Below are positions 34,201 to 38,222 of a DNA stretch of 38,222 nucleotides, one piece after another. Position numbers and translations under genes: made by a program. The stretch lies in IMG/VR virus record IMGVR_UViG_3300020347_000012, positions 1 through 38,222 of that record; one strand, given 5' to 3'. Below the pieces are notes generated by a model, which ran no database searches, was not told the origin of the DNA, and saw only the letters and a program-made list of their open reading frames with translations. Numbering within the stretch: position 1 is the stretch's first letter; each line of letters begins with the position of its first letter. This DNA comes from a virus.

Positions 34201-35043
34201 ACTTCTGAAGGTGCAACTACCTCGCAAGGTTCTTTTAATTCCGGACAAGCTGGTGGATTTACACATTCTCACGTTGTTACCGGTACTACTGACTATACTG
34301 GAGATTTTGCTATATCTAGTAATCCGAATCCTGACAATGACTATGATATAGAACATTATTATGTTACAGGAACTGGATTTAGTAATAATCAATTTCTCGT
34401 AGTAGGACATTTCGGATATGATATTTTCGGTAATGATGGATTTAATGTTAGTCCATCAATTCAATATTCTAATTTTAGTAACTGGCTAAATTACAAGAAA
34501 AGTGTAGTTGTAGATAGTGATGAACAAGCAAAGGCTGATTCATCAGGACAAAAATTTATTACAGCACCATTTAAAGGTACTATAATGGCAATTAACCTAA
34601 AAGGAGTAAGAAATCCAAATAGAAATAATACAGTAATAAAAGATTTACATTATATTGCTGGTGTTCCTGTATGTGGGGTAAATTATCATCACAGTGCTGG
34701 TTCTCCACCAGAAGCGGATATGTCTTGGTATTCAAATGCATATTCTCAAGGGGTTAATGGTCCGAATTTATTTGCTACGGCAAAAATATATGTTGATGGT
34801 AGATTTGGTCCTACTACGGGAGCAAAATCTAATGAATGGTGGGTTGATAATTTCTATGAATATGGATATAAAGATATGTCAAGAAATGACGATACTATGC
34901 ATCCTTATACATTCGTTAATTCTAGTAGAACTGAAAATACATCACAATTAGATTATAATACATATAGTCCTACGTTTGCACAAAAATATACTTATGATTT
35001 ATATAAAACTAACATAACAAGAGAAGACGATTTTGATTTATAA
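31270..35043 (+). CDS. Collagen-containing tail fibre with collar-type and HxH metal-binding tip (gp12-like)
   Basis: Residues about 15-31 look like an attachment segment. Residues 33-56 are collagen-like Gly-X-Y triplets (GPEGPIGPTGNNG, SGPEGVRG), with a second short run GPQGPQGDVG near 114-123. Beta-rich shaft material follows. At about 730-740, DYYICNGAVLA, with FRIILPNYFGR at about 847-857, fits the phage tail-collar domain (PF07484 type). Downstream lie three HxH motifs: H943-R-H945 (MPKHRHKSG), H960-N-H962 (GDHNHS) and H999-S-H1001 (THSHV). In T4 gp12 and gp37, His pairs of this kind bind metal ions inside the trimer. The protein is probably a trimeric receptor-binding fibre. Its stop overlaps the next start (TAATG). 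Confidence 0.78.
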   Translation: MANIHIKELFGSDNITDLTEKVNFNFDQLILAGGGPEGPIGPTGNNGVSGPEGVRGSQWVAGSGATTINLPTDGVYRKNDFLLNDGGSFVGGATGQVWYYGATQWFDTGINLIGPQGPQGDVGDGSINILGGYLQQVTNIDSPFNAFVPNFGSTNPTPTGDTYTLGTYLSQTFSKDKDDYSTNGNFINAGLDFIGIGRGNNSLVLGRYATLFQSGSAGATYSPPGSNKVMKNFPQLEADVPMLLISQNDYKNPSTGSPTYSNGISIGLTKTHPDASYGSGDPYSGQEMDYFKNANISIENKYHDLKISSSNLLSLQSVSGAGGFFRLGSSTVRTGYNSVDFRSTKLQTVAYTNFKISDSFFIDLSDSTGSVSTNELIHNAQSTFFQNSKFYVSDASTTDNDTRQETAKTFIGTRNDTSGKIGANELVFFNGDSLTTDADDKTISKTLDPTTSGSTPSDFNTRSIFDSDNKNFVFRIGQTTVQPGYMEGGTTGEPILKSGYSNKINITYQGQGYDTPFIQYSGIDIFNTYNNSINSGTYDHYSPYATIPNNSTLSQALGYDIREPLQWNNTNNKEGSISMTRMGIYPGFFRKDKSSNTYIGDSNARQKKFFDVAHRMMPTGSLDVFGTVRIREQETTDNGAKDGWIAVNKKDGIIGFQEPSQASSTPTFSIIMFPEMASNKFSFYIESSKQFGASSAQVGDGKAYNYVPPIGGTSRPPFAAFPGKGSDELKDYYICNGAVLADSRDCIATGPFSKMKGMNVSADNGNSKVQNGTLVSSGTPSDYDYEPNPDFIGINGATHGSSPQIPASAGNWTDYVCDFFNGMGSMSNSLGSWGCSVLAGELADSKFRIILPNYFGRVAKMQFPDSDLMVRAISGHKLDKNQHLQGAYTASGYPNGEERDSGYIYHKANGKYNASWMMKGMFDSAGFPYLSGSQTPKMAMPKHRHKSGALITDSHVQGDHNHSVSIDTNDDSNGGSNTSEGATTSQGSFNSGQAGGFTHSHVVTGTTDYTGDFAISSNPNPDNDYDIEHYYVTGTGFSNNQFLVVGHFGYDIFGNDGFNVSPSIQYSNFSNWLNYKKSVVVDSDEQAKADSSGQKFITAPFKGTIMAINLKGVRNPNRNNTVIKDLHYIAGVPVCGVNYHHSAGSPPEADMSWYSNAYSQGVNGPNLFATAKIYVDGRFGPTTGAKSNEWWVDNFYEYGYKDMSRNDDTMHPYTFVNSSRTENTSQLDYNTYSPTFAQKYTYDLYKTNITREDDFDL

Positions 35044-35831
35044 TGAAAATAGGTAAATTTGAAATATCGACAAACACATTTATTATTGCTTTACTAGTAG
35101 GGGTTATTATCCTACTAGTAAAATGCAATAGTGATTCAAGAAAAGATTTAAAGGCACAAATTATAATAAGTCAAAATAATATACAAGTGCTGAATGATTC
35201 TGTAAAATACTTGAAGGGGAAAAACGGTCAATTTATTGCCGAAAGAGGTGTTCTTATTGCCGATAAAAAAAGTTTAAAGGAATTAAATTCTGAATTGTAT
35301 GATAAGGTAAATGGGTTAGAAAAATCTATTCCTAATCTTAAACCAAAAGTAGTAATTGATTATAAAACCAAAATAGAACACGATACAATTTACATAAGTT
35401 CTGATTTAAAAACAGTCAATGATAGCTCATATATTGTAAATTTTAAAAAAGATACAGTATATGATGAAAATAATTCTAGAAGTTTAGCCGGAGAAATATC
35501 TATTGGATTACTTGTTGATAGTATTTCTAAATACAATAATGTAAAAGTTAGTAATGTAAAACTAACTAAAGATATAATAGATATGAACGCAACTTTAGTT
35601 TTAGGAACAAAGGATAAAGAATTAAAAGTTTGGTTAGAAAGTAACTATCCAGGATTTGAAGCTAGTAAAATAGACGCAGTAACTTTAGACCCATCAATTC
35701 ATCCTGAATTAAAGAAATTAAATAATAAAAAGTACAGTGTTGGTCCTTACGTTGGTTTGGGAATAGGTCAAAATTTATCTATCTTACCCTCTTTCGGAAT
35801 TGGAATACAATATAGTATCTTCAAATTTTAA
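35043..35831 (+). CDS. Membrane-anchored coiled-coil protein with outer-membrane-like C-terminus (spanin-like candidate)
   Basis: Residues about 11-27 form one transmembrane helix (TFIIALLVGVIILLVKC). Residues about 30-95 are a coiled coil. The middle is mixed, and the last 32 residues alternate as two beta strands with a Gly-rich turn (SVGPYVGLGIGQNLSILPSF) ending IQYSIFKF. A C-terminal aromatic strand ending in Phe is the hallmark of outer-membrane beta-barrel signals. Proteins with this layout are frequent in Bacteroidota phages. It could span the envelope and act in lysis as a one-piece spanin, but no holin or endolysin gene is visible beside it. It is translationally coupled to the fibre gene by TAATG, so a virion or entry role is an alternative. 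Confidence 0.6.
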   Translation: MKIGKFEISTNTFIIALLVGVIILLVKCNSDSRKDLKAQIIISQNNIQVLNDSVKYLKGKNGQFIAERGVLIADKKSLKELNSELYDKVNGLEKSIPNLKPKVVIDYKTKIEHDTIYISSDLKTVNDSSYIVNFKKDTVYDENNSRSLAGEISIGLLVDSISKYNNVKVSNVKLTKDIIDMNATLVLGTKDKELKVWLESNYPGFEASKIDAVTLDPSIHPELKKLNNKKYSVGPYVGLGIGQNLSILPSFGIGIQYSIFKF

Positions 35832-35840
35832 CAAAAGACA

Positions 35841-38087
35841 ATGAACGTATTTCTAAATTTAGACAGTTCTGATTTCTTACTCGAGTACATTTACTACGAT
35901 TCTGCAAGTCCAGAAATAATAAACACAACTAATGCACCTTTTTATTTGATGCAAAACGGTCACGATGGTAGTTCATTGGTAATGAATCAAGATGCTTATG
36001 GTGCAACATCAAATAATACAAGAAGTCGTTCTGTTGTTCAAATTGATACACAAACAAAAGAATTTGCTCTTTTAACAACTAATAAATTAGGTACTGTTTA
36101 TAATGACTATGATAGTAAGTTAACAAATACATCAAGTTTACCTTTAACTTTTTCATCACCCGAAGGTGTAATATACGATACAGTTAGATTACATTTTATT
36201 CAAGGTTTTACCTTTAATGATTTTTTCTCAGGAATAAACATTGATATTAGTGCTAAAGATAAAGTAGATAAAAAAGTAAATTTATTAAGTGCTATTTATA
36301 GAGTTGAAGATAATTTTGAAATAATGAATCCTAATCCGTTTTTGTATTCGGGTAGGCAATATTCATCTTATATAGAATTCAAGATACCGTCTTTAAGATA
36401 TTTGATTGATACCTCTGATGGGACAGTTGATAGACTTGCATATAAAATTACTGATGGTAATGGTTTTTATGCAAATACCTTGTTAGATATTAGTGTAGGT
36501 AAATTTTCGGATATAACATCATTAGACAATCAACTTTATACTAAAAGAATTACTGGAGGTACTACATCTATTTCAACAAAAGATGATTTTTCAGATGTAG
36601 GTTTGTATATCAATGAAAGTTCAAGTGGGGACTATATAGAATTCTACGGAACTTATAATGGTGCTATATTTGGTGATTACATACAAAATTTAAACAGTAG
36701 TGGTATAGGTAATCACATTGCAATACATAAATTGAATATATCGGAACAATTACCTAATACAATAGGAAGTTATAATATTGTAGGTAGATATAATCCATTA
36801 ACTAATGTGCCAGATTTAAGTAACAATACTTACTTAGCAAGTTTTACAGATGGTGATTATTGGGTAGCAACAGAAACAGGATTTTCTTCTCAAATAAATG
36901 CAAATGTGAAAAAAGGTAATTTTGTTGTCTATAATTCTAGTTTAGCAGGAGTAATAAAAGTTGAAGTTATTGATTCTTACGATATTCAAAATTATTCAAA
37001 TATTTCGCAAATAATTAGAACAGGAGAACAAGAATTTATACAAGATAGTGATTATGGGGAAGCAAATACGTTTAGACCGGTATTGAAATTCGGAGGTAGT
37101 GCATTATCTTACAAATTAGATTATACATTACAAATATTCAATACAACCACTAATAGTACTATTGAAAAAAGAGGTTCTTATGTTAGTTTTGAACCACAAA
37201 AATATGGAAAGGAATTATTGAAATTGAATACTAGAGATAATATTCAAGTATTTAACGTATTCAATAAGAAACCAATAACAACAATAACAAATACAAGTAC
37301 AGCAACTATAAGTAATGGTATAGAAGGTACAGATTTATATAGTAAAAATTTAACTGCATTCAAACAAGTTAAAAATGTTTATTCAGGTGTTACCGAAGTA
37401 AACATAGATGCAGATGGTAAAATAACACCAAATGTAAATCCGGATTCTGTTACAAATATTAAAGGACAAGGAACCGCGTCTGTTTACATATCACCGTTTG
37501 ATACCTTTTTGCAATTTGCATTATATGAACAAATAGAAGATAAATCATTTAGAAGTATTGATTTGAACAAGGTAGGACAAATTTTTATGAATTTTACTAA
37601 TAAGAAAGGTGAAATCATAAAAATAGAAAGTACTAAAAATCAAAACATAGACGAATCAAAAGGTCAAGTTCTTTTTAGAGTTAAATCTGAATTGTACAAT
37701 CAAGTAATAGATTCTGGAAATGATGTATTTTTTATAACTTGTAAAGTTGGTGATAATAGTCCAGAATCTCCTTTATATACAGGAAGATATAAAGAATATT
37801 CTAAAATTGTAGATGATGAAATTGAAATATTAATAAATCAACAAAGACAAGCAATAAGTGATTTGAATGAAGAAGTTGCTGAATTAGAAAAAAAGTTATT
37901 GGCTGCAATAACATCAAATTTATCTGAAACTGTTACGAAAAAAGAAGGTTCAACAGCAGATGACAAATCAATTGATGATAATTCTATGGATATAAAATCT
38001 AGCACATTTAACCCATTTGGACCAACCAGTATTGTTGGACCAACTAGTAATCCTTTTAGTATTTCAGGACCAACTAGTAATAACTAA
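35841..38087 (+). CDS. Virion structural protein, 748 aa, with GPTS repeats at the C-terminus
   Basis: The N-terminal part is beta-rich and Asn/Ser/Asp-rich. Elements such as VRLHFIQGFTFNDFFSGINI (about residues 115-134) and DGDYWVATETGFSSQINANV (about 336-355) are typical of tail-associated structural proteins. A coiled coil lies at about 655-690 (QQRQAISDLNEEVAELEKKL). The last residues contain three copies of GPTS (FGPTSIVGPTSNPFSISGPT), a short tandem repeat that could be a flexible or modified tail. I do not recognise the family; its position after the fibre gene favours a peripheral tail component. Confidence 0.62.
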   Translation: MNVFLNLDSSDFLLEYIYYDSASPEIINTTNAPFYLMQNGHDGSSLVMNQDAYGATSNNTRSRSVVQIDTQTKEFALLTTNKLGTVYNDYDSKLTNTSSLPLTFSSPEGVIYDTVRLHFIQGFTFNDFFSGINIDISAKDKVDKKVNLLSAIYRVEDNFEIMNPNPFLYSGRQYSSYIEFKIPSLRYLIDTSDGTVDRLAYKITDGNGFYANTLLDISVGKFSDITSLDNQLYTKRITGGTTSISTKDDFSDVGLYINESSSGDYIEFYGTYNGAIFGDYIQNLNSSGIGNHIAIHKLNISEQLPNTIGSYNIVGRYNPLTNVPDLSNNTYLASFTDGDYWVATETGFSSQINANVKKGNFVVYNSSLAGVIKVEVIDSYDIQNYSNISQIIRTGEQEFIQDSDYGEANTFRPVLKFGGSALSYKLDYTLQIFNTTTNSTIEKRGSYVSFEPQKYGKELLKLNTRDNIQVFNVFNKKPITTITNTSTATISNGIEGTDLYSKNLTAFKQVKNVYSGVTEVNIDADGKITPNVNPDSVTNIKGQGTASVYISPFDTFLQFALYEQIEDKSFRSIDLNKVGQIFMNFTNKKGEIIKIESTKNQNIDESKGQVLFRVKSELYNQVIDSGNDVFFITCKVGDNSPESPLYTGRYKEYSKIVDDEIEILINQQRQAISDLNEEVAELEKKLLAAITSNLSETVTKKEGSTADDKSIDDNSMDIKSSTFNPFGPTSIVGPTSNPFSISGPTSNN

Positions 38088-38106
38088 AAATTAAAAAATA
38101 TATTTT

Positions 38107-38222
38107 ATGCGCCACCTTGCAAGGAAAGATTTATTTTATATTGAATTTACTAAAAAGTTTATTCCTGATACGATTGAAGAATTCTATAAACCATATGTAA
38201 AGAATATGCCTACACAATTAGA
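38107..38222 (+). CDS. N-terminus of a further gene (partial)
   Basis: An ATG at 38107-38109 opens a frame that runs past the end of the window, starting MRHLARKDLFYIEFTKKFIP and continuing DTIEEFYKPYVKNMP. It is helical and aromatic-rich, with no motif in the 38 codons visible. The leader is A/T-only (AAAAATATATTTT), as for its neighbours. The function is unknown. Confidence 0.55.
   Translation, partial: MRHLARKDLFYIEFTKKFIPDTIEEFYKPYVKNMPTQL

Noticed and set aside
34156-34410. 84-aa minus-strand and 72-aa plus-strand open frames in the fibre tip
   Set aside because: Both are embedded in the well-supported fibre gene and show Ile/Ser- or Leu/Ile-rich composition expected from reading A/T-rich codons out of frame.
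35112-35130. Lipoprotein signal (LLVKC) in the membrane-anchored protein
   Set aside because: The residue before Cys is Lys rather than Gly, Ala or Ser, so it is not a normal lipobox. A plain transmembrane anchor explains the segment better.
1-38222. tRNA genes, CRISPR arrays, insertion sequences, integrase or attachment sites
   Set aside because: No cloverleaf-like G+C-rich segments, no regularly spaced repeats, no transposase or recombinase motifs, and no gap above 140 nt that could hold them.

Overview
The window reads as part of the late structural region of a large T4-like (contractile-tail) phage, and the likely host is a member of the Bacteroidota, probably Flavobacteriia-like. Reasons: every credible gene is on the + strand and tightly packed; the DNA is strongly A+T-rich; recognisable baseplate families occur in a T4/P2-like order; and start codons are preceded by A/T-rich leaders with almost no Shine-Dalgarno sequence, as is usual in Bacteroidota and their phages. 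The standard genetic code is used, with TAA, TAG and TGA all serving as stops. The host assignment is inference; no host gene is present.

Layout. 1-3589: the end of one structural gene, three small virion-type proteins (one a beta-sandwich protein with an Arg-rich tail), and four small proteins of unknown role. Two of these overlap by 73 nt around a possible -1 frameshift site. 3634-9715: the hub and tube-initiation block: a 521-aa structural protein, a LysM/gp53-like protein, a gp27/gpD-like hub, a tube-initiator-like protein, a gp5-type OB-fold spike without a lysozyme domain, and a small conserved spike neighbour. 9754-10872: a four-domain ribosomal-protein-S1-like protein as its own transcription unit (promoter motif before it, hairpin terminator after it). 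10956-12266: a predicted amidoligase (glutamine-synthetase-like fold) fused to a C-terminal beta-solenoid. 12284-18928: the baseplate wedge block with gp25-like, gp6/J-like and a 1140-aa gp7-like protein. 18947-25801: fibrous and baseplate-peripheral proteins. 25884-26480: a 2-oxoglutarate/Fe(II) oxygenase. 26545-38087: very large peripheral baseplate and fibre proteins, including a 1257-aa collagen-containing, collar-type fibre with three HxH metal-binding motifs, and a membrane-anchored coiled-coil protein with an outer-membrane-like C-terminus. The start of one more gene runs off the right edge.

Regulation. The 9-mer GATTAAATA was found six times between genes, usually 18-27 nt before a start codon, with TATTAAATA and AATTAAATA variants at three more junctions. 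It resembles the T4 late-promoter box TATAAATA and is probably this phage's late promoter. Two junctions carry the same terminator stem immediately followed by this motif.

How the genes may work together. Most products build the hub, wedge and fibres of a contractile tail. Three non-structural proteins sit inside the module: an S1-like RNA-binding protein (translation of leader-poor late mRNAs?), an amidoligase, and a 2OG oxygenase upstream of a collagen-like fibre (modification of virion proteins?). These three and the promoter system are the most unusual parts of the window.
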